The translations under genes and the position numbers were made by a program. 64,000 bases of DNA from an uncultured Balneola sp. (lineage in GTDB: Bacteria > Bacteroidota > Rhodothermia > Balneolales > Balneolaceae), in the NCBI GenBank assembly GCA_913058495.1, contig CAJXQC010000002.1, forward strand, positions 62,001-126,000, read 5' to 3'. Under the pieces are notes generated by a model that did no database searches, had not been told where the DNA came from, and saw only the letters and a list, made by a program, of their open reading frames with translations. Positions 46,011 through 57,209 of the stretch are shown piece after piece. How positions within the stretch are numbered: the first letter of the stretch is position 1; each line of letters begins with the position of its first letter.

Positions 46011-47672
46011 CTATTTATCTGCAGAGTATACTTTTTTACCGGCAACCCAGGTTTCCAAGACATCTATATTCCAAATTTCGCTTGCCGGAACTGAAAAATA
46101 ATCCCGGTCGATCAGAATAAAATCTGCCCACTTTCCTTTTTCAATTGATCCCAGAATATTTTCCTGATGACCTGCATAAGCGGCATCCACTGTAAATGCG
46201 CGAAGTGCTTCTTTTCTTGTTAATGATTCGTTTGGATACCAACCGCCTTCAGGATTTCCACTATGATCCATTCTTGTAACTGCAGAGTACAATCCAAAAA
46301 ATGGATTGGAATGTTCAACCGGAAAATCAGAACCGGCTGCTACTACGGTTCCTTGCTCCAAAAATGTTTTCCAGGCATAGCCACCTTTAATTCTCTGTGG
46401 TCCCACTCTGTCTTCAGCCATATTTTTATCGCTGGTTGCATGTGTTGGTTGCATGGAAGCAATAATATCGAGCTCTTTAAATCTTGGAATGTCTTCTAAA
46501 GCAACTATTTGAGCGTGCTCTACTCTGTTTCTTAATCCCTGATCTCCATGTTCATTTTGAGCTTTTTCAAGAGCATCTAGAACCTGTCTGTTTCCTGCAT
46601 CACCGATAGCATGTATATTTGCCTGAAATCCTTTGCCAACTACTTTTGATACAGCGGCATCCATTTCTTCCTGCTCCATGAACAACAAACCAACGTTCCC
46701 CGGATCATCAGAATATGGCTGTAACATAGCAGCTCCTCTACTCCCCAAAGCGCCATCGGAATATAATTTAACACTTCTCAGAGCAAGCATATCATCTGAG
46801 TATGAGTCAACCGGCCCGTTTTTAGAAAGCTCATCGAAAGTATTTCCTGAACCTGATATCATTCCATAGATCCTGGTTTTTGCCTTTCCCTGATCGGCGA
46901 ACTCTTTATATAAATTCCATGCTTTAACTCCTACTCCTGCATCATGAACTGATGTTATTCCCATTTTTGCCATTTGGGCATACGCTTTTTCTAATGCCAG
47001 TTTTTGTTCTTTTTCAGTTGGAGCTGGAATTTCGGATTCTACAAAACCTTGTGCAGCATCTATGAATACACCTGTAGCTTTCCCACTCCCATCTCTTATA
47101 ACTTTTCCGCCCTGCGGATCGGGAGTGTCTTTACTGATGCCTGCCATTCTTAATGCCAAACTATTTCCCCAGCCCGCATGGCCATCAACTCTGCTTAACC
47201 AAACCGGGCGATCAGAAATGACCTTATCAATATCTTCGGCTGTTGGAAATTCATTTTCTTCCCATAAGGTTTGATTCCAACCCCTTCCTTGTATCCATTC
47301 CAGATCGGGATTTGCTTCCGCATAATTTTTGAGTGTGTCAAGGGTAGCTTCTAGGGAGTTAATACCCATAAGGTTTACATTGAGTTGCTGGAAGCCCAAT
47401 CCCATTACATGTCCGTGAGCATCAATCAAACCAGGTAGCAGATTTTTTCCTTCACCATCAATAATTTCAGAATTGGGATAGTTTTCCGCAAGTGAAACGC
47501 TACTGATTTCCAAAAACTTACCGTTTTTTATGGCAACGGATTTAAATTCGACCAGATCTTCACCGATAATGGTATAACCATTAACGTTTTCGATTAGTGT
47601 TATATCTTCTGACGGGCTGCAAGCAAGTATTAATGCAGCTATAGTTATCAATAGTATTTGTGTATACTTCAT
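46011..47672 (-). CDS. Amidohydrolase (YtcJ-like), lipoprotein
   Basis: ALILACSPS lipobox; LLPGLIDAHGHVMGLG; NIHAIGDAGNRQVLDALE; AAGSDFPVEHSNPF. Confidence 0.92.
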   Translation of the reverse strand: MKYTQILLITIAALILACSPSEDITLIENVNGYTIIGEDLVEFKSVAIKNGKFLEISSVSLAENYPNSEIIDGEGKNLLPGLIDAHGHVMGLGFQQLNVNLMGINSLEATLDTLKNYAEANPDLEWIQGRGWNQTLWEENEFPTAEDIDKVISDRPVWLSRVDGHAGWGNSLALRMAGISKDTPDPQGGKVIRDGSGKATGVFIDAAQGFVESEIPAPTEKEQKLALEKAYAQMAKMGITSVHDAGVGVKAWNLYKEFADQGKAKTRIYGMISGSGNTFDELSKNGPVDSYSDDMLALRSVKLYSDGALGSRGAAMLQPYSDDPGNVGLLFMEQEEMDAAVSKVVGKGFQANIHAIGDAGNRQVLDALEKAQNEHGDQGLRNRVEHAQIVALEDIPRFKELDIIASMQPTHATSDKNMAEDRVGPQRIKGGYAWKTFLEQGTVVAAGSDFPVEHSNPFFGLYSAVTRMDHSGNPEGGWYPNESLTRKEALRAFTVDAAYAGHQENILGSIEKGKWADFILIDRDYFSVPASEIWNIDVLETWVAGKKVYSADK

Positions 47673-47780
47673 ATGAGTTTTTATTAAAATATTTATCGTA
47701 ATATAGGTATTGACAATCGTTTACTTAAATCAAATTTAAAGCTTTTACAATAGCACTACAGGTGCTTAAATTTACGTTGC

Positions 47781-49790
47781 ATGAATTTTATCTGTACAAG
47801 ATCCTTTCTTTTTCTTCTTTATTTCATACTTAGTTTATTTACGATAAAATCTTACGGTCAGTCACGTTCTGTAGATAATGTTGACAGTTTAAAAGCAGAG
47901 TACAAAAAACAAAACCCGTCGAAGCAAGCTGAAACAATCATTCAAATTCTTGAATACTATCAAAATATTGATGTAGACAGCTCTGTGTTGTATGCTAACA
48001 GACTTTTAGAATTATCCGACTCACTTAAATATGAGGATGGTATCCTTGCCGGAAATACAAGTTTGGTCAACGCCGATTTCATCAAAGGAGCCTATTTTGA
48101 AGGAATTCAAAGAGCGATTCCTTTTCTAAACCAACAATTTGACAATGAAGGCTACCACCATGCCAATCTGTATTTGGTTACAGGAAACTGTTATGGCTCG
48201 CTTGGGCTTTATAAAACCGGGGTAGAATACTATTTAAAAGCCCGAAAAATTTTCAGCGAGTTGGAAGAAGAGGATAAACTGAATAAAATCTCTAACAATC
48301 TGGGTGCACTATATATACGTTTGGAAAACTTTGAATCTGCCCTTGAAGTCTTCAATAATATGAATATCTCAGCCGGGAACAGAGCACTTAAAGTTACTTC
48401 TAAAGTAAACTTTGGCTTCATTTATTTGGGGCTGAAAGATTTTAAGAAAGCTGAAAGTCATTTCCTTGATGTACTTGATTTCGGGGATGACGCTATTGAA
48501 GTACGAGCTAAAGCTATTTCCAGTTTTAAACTCGGAGACCTTTATACTCAGGAAAAAAACTATAAAAAAGCGTTATACCATTTCAATAGATCTATAGAGT
48601 TTTTCTCTCTTCTTGAAAATGAAGCCCAAACTATGAATCCGCTTAACGGAATTGCAAAAGTTCATTTTATATCGGGAGATTTAGCTTCAGCTCTAACGGT
48701 AGCATTACGGTCTGAAGAAATTGGGGAAAAAACTCAGACACTTTCTGAATTAAACTCCGTTGTGAGTCTTTTAGCAGAAATCTACAAAGCGCAGGGCAAT
48801 TATAAGAAAGCATATGAGTATTCTGTCAAAAACCTTGCTCTAAGTGACAGTTTGAATATTAGCCAAAGAAATCAGGAAGTTCAGGTTTTGGAAGCTGAAT
48901 ATAATTTTGAACGCAGAGAAGAAGAACTAAAGCTTGCTCAGAATATTAAATTCAGAAATCAAAAATTGATTCTTGGAGGAGTTAGTTCATTTCTTTTTGT
49001 CAGTCTTATTTTCATATTTGTGTTTTACAGGAGTAAAAAAAATAAAGAAAAAGCTAATCGGAGACTTGAGAGACTGAATCTTGATCTGGAAGAAACGAAC
49101 AAAATCAAAAACCAACTTTTCTCTATCATAGCTCATGATTTAAGAAATCCGTTAAGTTCACTTTATGGTTTAGTGACATTACTGGAAATGAAAGCTGCTG
49201 ATAAAGATGAACTCGATAAATTGATTCCTGAGTTGGTTTCTCAATTTAAACATACCTCCACTCTCTTAAATAATCTTTTAAACTGGTCTAAAAGTCAAAT
49301 GCAGGGCTACAAAGTAACCCCGATAAAGTTTGATATCTATGATGTTTTTATCAAGAATGTTGAGCTACTCTCTAATAGATTTGACGAGAAAGAAATTATA
49401 ATCGATCTGGGCTCTGGTAGTGGAGAAGATGTGTTTGCCGACAAAAACATGATGGATGTAGTAGTTCTCAACATTTTATCAAATGCGCTAAAGTACTGTG
49501 ACAAAGGAGATACAGTTTCTGTTAATACCCTATCAGAATCGGGTTTTTTAATTATTTCTATAAAAGATACAGGCATGGGAATTCCTAAAGATAAGATCCG
49601 ACTTTTATTCACCAGTTCATTTTACTCTACTGCAGGAACACGAAATGAAGCAGGAACAGGTTTAGGATTAATGCTTTGTAAAGAGTTTATAGAAAAGAAT
49701 GGTGGTAAAATTTGGGTTGAAAGTAAATTCTCTGAGGGCACTACTTTTTATTTTAAACTTCCCATCTATGATTCCAGAAATGACAGCTAA
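47781..49790 (+). CDS. TPR-containing sensor histidine kinase
   Basis: TPR units, one TM (LGGVSSFLFVSLIFIFVFY), H-box FSIIAHDLRNPLSSLYGL, N-box NILSNALKYC, G1/G2 DTGMGIP, GTGLGLMLCKEFIEKNGG. Confidence 0.93.
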   Translation: MNFICTRSFLFLLYFILSLFTIKSYGQSRSVDNVDSLKAEYKKQNPSKQAETIIQILEYYQNIDVDSSVLYANRLLELSDSLKYEDGILAGNTSLVNADFIKGAYFEGIQRAIPFLNQQFDNEGYHHANLYLVTGNCYGSLGLYKTGVEYYLKARKIFSELEEEDKLNKISNNLGALYIRLENFESALEVFNNMNISAGNRALKVTSKVNFGFIYLGLKDFKKAESHFLDVLDFGDDAIEVRAKAISSFKLGDLYTQEKNYKKALYHFNRSIEFFSLLENEAQTMNPLNGIAKVHFISGDLASALTVALRSEEIGEKTQTLSELNSVVSLLAEIYKAQGNYKKAYEYSVKNLALSDSLNISQRNQEVQVLEAEYNFERREEELKLAQNIKFRNQKLILGGVSSFLFVSLIFIFVFYRSKKNKEKANRRLERLNLDLEETNKIKNQLFSIIAHDLRNPLSSLYGLVTLLEMKAADKDELDKLIPELVSQFKHTSTLLNNLLNWSKSQMQGYKVTPIKFDIYDVFIKNVELLSNRFDEKEIIIDLGSGSGEDVFADKNMMDVVVLNILSNALKYCDKGDTVSVNTLSESGFLIISIKDTGMGIPKDKIRLLFTSSFYSTAGTRNEAGTGLGLMLCKEFIEKNGGKIWVESKFSEGTTFYFKLPIYDSRNDS

Positions 49791-50212
49791 GCCGTCCAAA
49801 ATTCTTTTTTTAAGTATTCTGGTTTTACATTCGAACCAGCAATCTCTTCTTTACTTTTAAATGACAACGCCTTTAATATTTGATCGTTCTCATTGTGTTC
49901 AGGGTCACTACCTAGTTTTAAATTTCCGGATTCATAATTAACCAAAAAGAAAAACTCGATAGCATGAAACCTGTCTTGGATAATTTCATTAATATGAACC
50001 AGCTTATTTACAGAGATAGTTAGCCCTGTTTCCTCAAGAAACTCTCTTTTAAGTGCTTCTTCCAAAGTCTCTCCAAATTTAACTCCGCCTCCCGGAGGCG
50101 TCCAGATAAGCTCATTCGATATTGGAGACAACAATTGAGCTAACAGTATGCACTCATTTTTAATGAGTATTCCACAACTGCGTACTCTGGTCTTATCCTT
50201 GTAACCTGACAA
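49787..50212 (-). CDS. NUDIX hydrolase
   Basis: GGGVKFGETLEEALKREFLEETGL Nudix box. Confidence 0.93.
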   Translation of the reverse strand: MSGYKDKTRVRSCGILIKNECILLAQLLSPISNELIWTPPGGGVKFGETLEEALKREFLEETGLTISVNKLVHINEIIQDRFHAIEFFFLVNYESGNLKLGSDPEHNENDQILKALSFKSKEEIAGSNVKPEYLKKEFWTA

Positions 50213-50213
50213 G

Positions 50214-51920
<1,707 letters not shown>

Positions 51921-51957
51921 CTATTCAATGCAACTTTGAAAGTTATTTAATTTATCA

Positions 51958-52728
51958 TCAATTTTTTTTGAACAATTCCTCTACTACACCAATCAATACA
52001 TCCGGTTTATCTGTAAAAATTCCTTTTGCTCCTGATTCGATAATTGATTCCATGAGTTTTTTATCATTTACAGTATATACCAGGAATGGAATTTTACGGT
52101 CATTCAGTTGCTTAACCCAGTTTTCAGTTAATTCTTTCTTGTTCAGATTAAAAGCATCAATATTATAATCTTTGGCAAGTTTCACAGGTGCTCTACCGTT
52201 CGATTGCTTTTGTTCATATAACATTGCCATTTTCACCGGATGTCTACTTTTCTTTACTCTTTCCAACACTCTATAATCAAAACTGGAAATCAGTACTTGG
52301 TCTTCCATTTCCAATTCATTAACTAAATTCAAAACCAGTTCAACAACTCCTGACTCTTCATTATCAGTAACCGCTTCAGGTTTTATTTCTATATTTACAA
52401 GTATCTTTGCTTTTGAGTACTCAAGAATCTCTCTTAAAGTAGCAATTCTTTCATTTTTGAATTTTGGATGAAACCAAGAACCTGCGTCCAGTTTTTTCAG
52501 TTCGGAAATAGTATAATCCAAGACTAAACCGGATCCATTGGTTTTATAGTCTAACTTTTCATCATGAAATACTACCGGTATATTATCTTTTGACAGCAAT
52601 ACATCCAATTCGATCATATCTACCTTCATATCTACAGCGGCCTTGAAAGCGGACATTGTGTTTTCCGGAAAATAAGCGCTGGCTCCTCTGTGTGCTATCA
52701 CGAAAAGCTTTTTCTGAGAAAGGTTCAT
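51958..52728 (-). CDS. Glycerophosphodiester phosphodiesterase family protein
   Basis: VIAHRGASAYFPENTMSAFKAAVDMKVDMIELDVLLSKDNIPVVFHDE. Confidence 0.94.
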   Translation of the reverse strand: MNLSQKKLFVIAHRGASAYFPENTMSAFKAAVDMKVDMIELDVLLSKDNIPVVFHDEKLDYKTNGSGLVLDYTISELKKLDAGSWFHPKFKNERIATLREILEYSKAKILVNIEIKPEAVTDNEESGVVELVLNLVNELEMEDQVLISSFDYRVLERVKKSRHPVKMAMLYEQKQSNGRAPVKLAKDYNIDAFNLNKKELTENWVKQLNDRKIPFLVYTVNDKKLMESIIESGAKGIFTDKPDVLIGVVEELFKKN

Positions 52729-52864
52729 ATTTTAAGTACCTGCATGAGATTCATGAATAAAAAGCTTTAGAATCTTAGCCTCTAACTTTCTATTGAAATC
52801 AAAATAAAATGAGTAATAACAGAAAAGTCACTCCGGTTTATTAGTCTCAGATACAGTTGAAGAT

Positions 52865-52882
52865 TTCTAAATTAATTTAGAA
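52865..52882. repeat. Perfect 18-bp palindrome ttctaaattaatttagaa
   Basis: Self-complementary; in spacer between two minus-strand genes. Confidence 0.75.
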
Positions 52883-52888
52883 TAGCTA

Positions 52889-52916
52889 ATATAGTTCTAT
52901 AGATATAGAACTATAT
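52889..52916. repeat. Inverted repeat atatagttctat-agat-atagaactatat
   Basis: 12-bp perfect arms, near-palindromic 28 bp, 6 nt from the previous palindrome. Confidence 0.75.
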
Positions 52917-52944
52917 ATTGAGCAATAACTTTCATCCAAAAAAT

Positions 52945-53298
52945 TTAATTCTGAAACGTTATTACTCTCTTAATTGCTTTGTTAATCAACGAATTAAAAC
53001 TGTTAGTGTTTGACAATACAGAGTATGAAAAAACTAATCCCGATATAATTGATAGACAGCCAAGTAAACTCAAAGCCGTTGCAAGCCATATCGGTTGTAT
53101 CAACCCAAGAATTGAAACAGTTACTACAGTTGTTCCCAATAAAATCTGAATAAATGCTGATAAAAATTGAAAAGCATTCACCGGAGGAGCATCATTTTGA
53201 TCTGAAAACGACCTAAACTGCTTATTTAGTTTTAATTCTATCGCATTGTCAGAACTCTTTCCCAGTAAAGAATTCATCTCTTTTTCTTCATTGTTCAT
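52945..53298 (-). CDS. Hypothetical membrane protein (two TM helices)
   Basis: 117 aa; two hydrophobic segments around FLSAFIQILLGTTVVTVSILGLI and LATALSLLGCLSIISGLVFSY. Confidence 0.65.
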   Translation of the reverse strand: MNNEEKEMNSLLGKSSDNAIELKLNKQFRSFSDQNDAPPVNAFQFLSAFIQILLGTTVVTVSILGLIQPIWLATALSLLGCLSIISGLVFSYSVLSNTNSFNSLINKAIKRVITFQN

Positions 53299-53366
53299 GT
53301 CCTTACCTTTTACTAACCACTTATATTATTACAATCTAATAAATCAGCGCTAACAAAAAAATAAAA

Positions 53367-54110
53367 ATGAGTAAAATTGATAATATTTACATCTACGGTC
53401 GCAACCCAATAATTGAAGCGTTAATAAATCGCCCCAACGAGGTTGAAAAAGTTTTTGTAAAAAACTCTATTCAACTTAGTTCTATTGATGGCTTAGCTGA
53501 TTTAATTTCAAAAAACTCAATTCCGGTATCTAAGGTTCCCCAAATTAAAATCCAGAATCTAGTAGGAAGAGTAAATGATCAGGGAATTGTTGCATTATTA
53601 AGTCAAATATCCTACACCAACTTCTTTGATTGGGTATCTGAACTTGACTTAAATTCAAATCCCGCAGTAATTTTTCTTGATGGAATAGAGGATCCATATA
53701 ACTTTGGAGCAATATTGAGAAGTGCTGTTGCAGCAGGAATTTCTGCTGTAATCGTACCTACTCAAAAACAAGCGCCTGTTAACGCTACTGTTTTTAAAAC
53801 TTCTTCTGGTACTGCAGGGAGAATTCCAATCATTAGAGTACATAATGTAAACCAAGGACTAAAAGACCTTGAATTAGCAGGGTTTGAAGTTTATGCCTTA
53901 GACGGCAACTCAGAAGCTTCCTGTTGGGATGCCGAATTCGATAATCCCACGGCTTTCTTAATTGGAAATGAAGGAGAAGGATTAGATAAAAATGTAATTA
54001 AAAAAGCTTCTAAAACTTTACGGATTCCTATGGTAAATAATGTAGAATCGCTTAATGCTTCTGTTTCTGCTGCACTTATTTGTTATGAGTGGGCAAGGAA
54101 AAGGTCATAA
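53367..54110 (+). CDS. TrmH-family rRNA (guanosine-2'-O)-methyltransferase (RlmB-like)
   Basis: YGRNPIIEAL; VIFLDGIEDPYNFGAILRSAVAAGI; LIGNEGEGLDKNVIKKA; IPMVNNVESLNASVSAAL. Confidence 0.92.
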   Translation: MSKIDNIYIYGRNPIIEALINRPNEVEKVFVKNSIQLSSIDGLADLISKNSIPVSKVPQIKIQNLVGRVNDQGIVALLSQISYTNFFDWVSELDLNSNPAVIFLDGIEDPYNFGAILRSAVAAGISAVIVPTQKQAPVNATVFKTSSGTAGRIPIIRVHNVNQGLKDLELAGFEVYALDGNSEASCWDAEFDNPTAFLIGNEGEGLDKNVIKKASKTLRIPMVNNVESLNASVSAALICYEWARKRS

Positions 54111-54145
54111 AAAAAACAGACTGAATTACCTTTAGTCTGTTTTTT
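54111..54145. terminator. Bidirectional Rho-independent terminator
   Basis: aaaaaacagact ... agtctgtttttt perfect 12-bp stem between convergent genes. Confidence 0.85.
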
Positions 54146-54164
54146 TACCTTCGCTAAGAAATTT

Positions 54165-54596
54165 TTAGCTGTTATTTGCTACTACTTCATATTCTGAAAA
54201 AAAGTAAGCTGCTTCTATTTTTCCATTTTCAACTGAATCTGATCCATGTATAATATTTTCACCTAGACTGTCAGCAAATTGCTCTCTAATTGTTCCTTTT
54301 TCAGCTTCTTCAGGATTAGTTGCTCCAATTAGAGTTCTGAAATCAGCTACTGCATTTTCTTTTTCCAATATCATTGGAACACAAGCTCCACTGCTCATGA
54401 ACTCACAAAGCTCTCCATAAAAAGGTCGCTCTTTATGAACTGCATAAAATCCTCCTGCAGTATCCGCTGTTAATCTTGTCATCTTCATTGCTAAAATCTT
54501 GAATCCTGCTTCCTGAATTTTTTGGGTAACTTCACCGATAAGTTCTTTACGAACACAATCAGGTTTCAAAATCGTCAACGTTCTTTCTAATGCCAT
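54165..54596 (-). CDS. ndk: Nucleoside diphosphate kinase
   Basis: [23 protein letters not shown]...MIHGSDS-type C-terminus ([20 protein letters not shown]); ATG at 54596. Confidence 0.96.
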   Translation of the reverse strand: MALERTLTILKPDCVRKELIGEVTQKIQEAGFKILAMKMTRLTADTAGGFYAVHKERPFYGELCEFMSSGACVPMILEKENAVADFRTLIGATNPEEAEKGTIREQFADSLGENIIHGSDSVENGKIEAAYFFSEYEVVANNS

Positions 54597-54725
54597 TATA
54601 TTATTTATAAAATTAATTTTTTTGTAACAACCCTTTTGAAAAACTCTCTTCAAAATGGTATTTAAAGATAAGATTTAGGACATTAATTAACGAATCAAAA
54701 AAAGGGGCAGGTAACTCAACTGATT

Positions 54726-56573
54726 ATGCAGAACACCTTTGAACATAGTTTTAATTGGAGCTTTATTTTAAAAGCTAATCCAACCCAACTATGGCCCTAT
54801 ATTTCTGATACAAATAAATTTTTAAAATCCGCCGGACAGTTTTCTGTTCGAAAAGAATCTTTTTTGAGGGAAAACAGAAAAGGATTTCTTGAGTTAACCT
54901 CAACAAAAATTAATACCGGATATGCCTGGGTTGAGGAGCCTTATGCCTGGGAAAAACCTTTTAGATTTGGTACCTCAAGAAAATATAAAGCAAGCCTCAT
55001 CCAGTCCCTATCTTTTAATGTAAACCTAATACCTGAAAGATCTGGAACAAAACTCATCATTGATTTAAAGATCACTACTTCCAGAAAATTTATAAGGTAT
55101 TTTTTAGATCAGTACATTGAAAGAATAGTTAAAAGAAAAGTTCAAAAGTATGTATATGATTGCGATCAATCAGCTTTTACCAATACTCTTCCATATGAGC
55201 ATTCAAAGAAAACAAGACTTACAAGAAGAGCAAAAACTAAAATTAATGAAATTGAAGCTGATTTATTAGAAAAGACTCGCCGCCAACGAATAATAAATCA
55301 TCTTTTGGAATATATTCTGCAGGCTCAGGATGAAGATTTGAAAACAATACACCCCTACAGACTTGCAGAATATTGGGGGGAGAAAAAATACTCTGTTCTG
55401 AATGTATTCTTAAATGCAGCCAAGCTCAGGTTATTAGACTTCAGATGGGATGTGTTTTGTCCAAATTGCAAAAACACAAAACAAAGTTTCCGAAGAATGA
55501 GAGAGATACATTCCGATCTTCATTGTGATGCTTGCGATTGTAGTTATTCCATTGATTTCAACGAAAATCTTCATCTGGTTTTTAATCCAAATCCTCTTAT
55601 CCGTAAAATATCAAACAACACGTACTGCTACGGAGGCCCCCAAAATACACCTCAACGAGTCACTCAACATTTTTTAAAACCAGGTGAACGAAAATACTTG
55701 AATATCAGCCTCGAAGAAGGTACTTACCTTTTTAAAACCTCTGTAAATGAAGGATTTCTGAAACTCCATCTAAGAAAAGATATCGATGACGCTGCTACTA
55801 TCTTTATTACAGATGAAAACTTTGATGGACAGGACGCTACCGTCTCGATCAACCCCAACCTTACTATAGTAAACGATTCCGAACAAGATCTGATTTGCTA
55901 TATTGAGAAGGAAAATTGGCGACAAGAAGCGATTTATGCCACAGAGGTAACATCCTCTCACGATTTCAGAACTTTATTTGCTCAGGAAACATTAAAGGAT
56001 GGAGAAAAAGTTACTGCATCCAACGTAACTATTTTGTTTACAGACTTAATGAACTCGACTGATCTTTATCTACAGGAAGGCGACGAATTTGCAATCGGAC
56101 AGTTGATGAGTCACTTTAAAATTATACAACAGATTGTAGCTGAGGAACGGGGAGGAATCGTAAAAACCATTGGAGATTCTGTAATGGCTGTATTTAAAGA
56201 ACCTGTATCAGCATTAAAAGCGGTAGAAAGAATCCAGCAGATATTTTCTTCTTCTACTGCTATGGGAGAATCGTTTAAACTTAAAGCCGGGATTCATTTA
56301 GGAAATTGTACCGCTGTTAATTTAAATGATCGAATAGATTATTTTGGCACGACAGTAAATATTGCCTCTCGACTTGTAGATGTAGCAGAAGAAAAAGAGA
56401 TAGTAGTATCCGAGCCCTTCTATAATTTTGGAGATGCTGACTTATATTTACAAAACAATCGAAAAAGCTTATTTATTAAAACAGGTGAAAAGGAATTAAA
56501 AGGATTTTCCAAAGAAACTTTCAAGGTAAAACAGATTAGCATGGAAAGAACTTCATTACGACTTGTCATTTAA
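54726..56573 (+). CDS. Class III adenylate/guanylate cyclase with N-terminal SRPBCC-like region, DUF5939-like region and Zn-ribbon-like Cys pairs
   Basis: FCPNCKN...HCDACDCSY; cyclase TILFTDLMNSTDLY, GGIVKTIGDSVMAVF, IDYFGTTVNIASRL. Confidence 0.87.
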   Translation: MQNTFEHSFNWSFILKANPTQLWPYISDTNKFLKSAGQFSVRKESFLRENRKGFLELTSTKINTGYAWVEEPYAWEKPFRFGTSRKYKASLIQSLSFNVNLIPERSGTKLIIDLKITTSRKFIRYFLDQYIERIVKRKVQKYVYDCDQSAFTNTLPYEHSKKTRLTRRAKTKINEIEADLLEKTRRQRIINHLLEYILQAQDEDLKTIHPYRLAEYWGEKKYSVLNVFLNAAKLRLLDFRWDVFCPNCKNTKQSFRRMREIHSDLHCDACDCSYSIDFNENLHLVFNPNPLIRKISNNTYCYGGPQNTPQRVTQHFLKPGERKYLNISLEEGTYLFKTSVNEGFLKLHLRKDIDDAATIFITDENFDGQDATVSINPNLTIVNDSEQDLICYIEKENWRQEAIYATEVTSSHDFRTLFAQETLKDGEKVTASNVTILFTDLMNSTDLYLQEGDEFAIGQLMSHFKIIQQIVAEERGGIVKTIGDSVMAVFKEPVSALKAVERIQQIFSSSTAMGESFKLKAGIHLGNCTAVNLNDRIDYFGTTVNIASRLVDVAEEKEIVVSEPFYNFGDADLYLQNNRKSLFIKTGEKELKGFSKETFKVKQISMERTSLRLVI

Positions 56574-56624
56574 ACCCTTTGGTTCCATGCTAGTTTATGG
56601 GCATTGTTTTATATTAAAATAAAA

Positions 56625-57113
56625 ATGCCTGTTAAAAAACATCACCCTTCTATCAAGGACTCTACTTTGCATATGAAAGCAAAGAAAAATATAGCTTTGA
56701 TTGCCCACGACCACAGAAAAATGGATTTATTAGACTGGGCAGAATTCAATAGCGAGTTTCTCAAAAATCACAATTTGTTCGGAACAGGTACTACCGGATC
56801 TTTAGTTGCACAAAAATTAAATCTTCCGGTTTATACTTTTAAAAGCGGTCCCTTAGGTGGTGATCTCCAAATTGGAACAGCCATTGTGGATAATGAAATT
56901 GATATGATGATCTTCTTCTGGGATCCCCTTCAGGCTCAACCTCACGATGTTGATGTTAAAGCATTACAGCGAATAGCTATCGTTTATAACATTCCTTTGG
57001 CTTGTAACAGATCTTCGGCTGATTTTCTGATAACATCCCCACTTATGAATTCCAACTATGAGCGGTTTATTGTGGATTACAGCCAAAGATTTAAGAAAGA
57101 TTTAGACGATTAA
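56625..57113 (+). CDS. mgsA: Methylglyoxal synthase
   Basis: KKNIALIAHDHRKMDLLDW; GTGTTGSLVAQKL; SGPLGGDLQIG; FFWDPLQAQPHDVDVKAL. Confidence 0.95.
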   Translation: MPVKKHHPSIKDSTLHMKAKKNIALIAHDHRKMDLLDWAEFNSEFLKNHNLFGTGTTGSLVAQKLNLPVYTFKSGPLGGDLQIGTAIVDNEIDMMIFFWDPLQAQPHDVDVKALQRIAIVYNIPLACNRSSADFLITSPLMNSNYERFIVDYSQRFKKDLDD

Positions 57114-57209
57114 AATTCTGATTCCGATTTATTACTATTGAAATATAAATTAGCTGTAGAACTGCTTATTTTAACATTACTCAATTAATAGTAGAATCAA
57201 ATTTTACTC

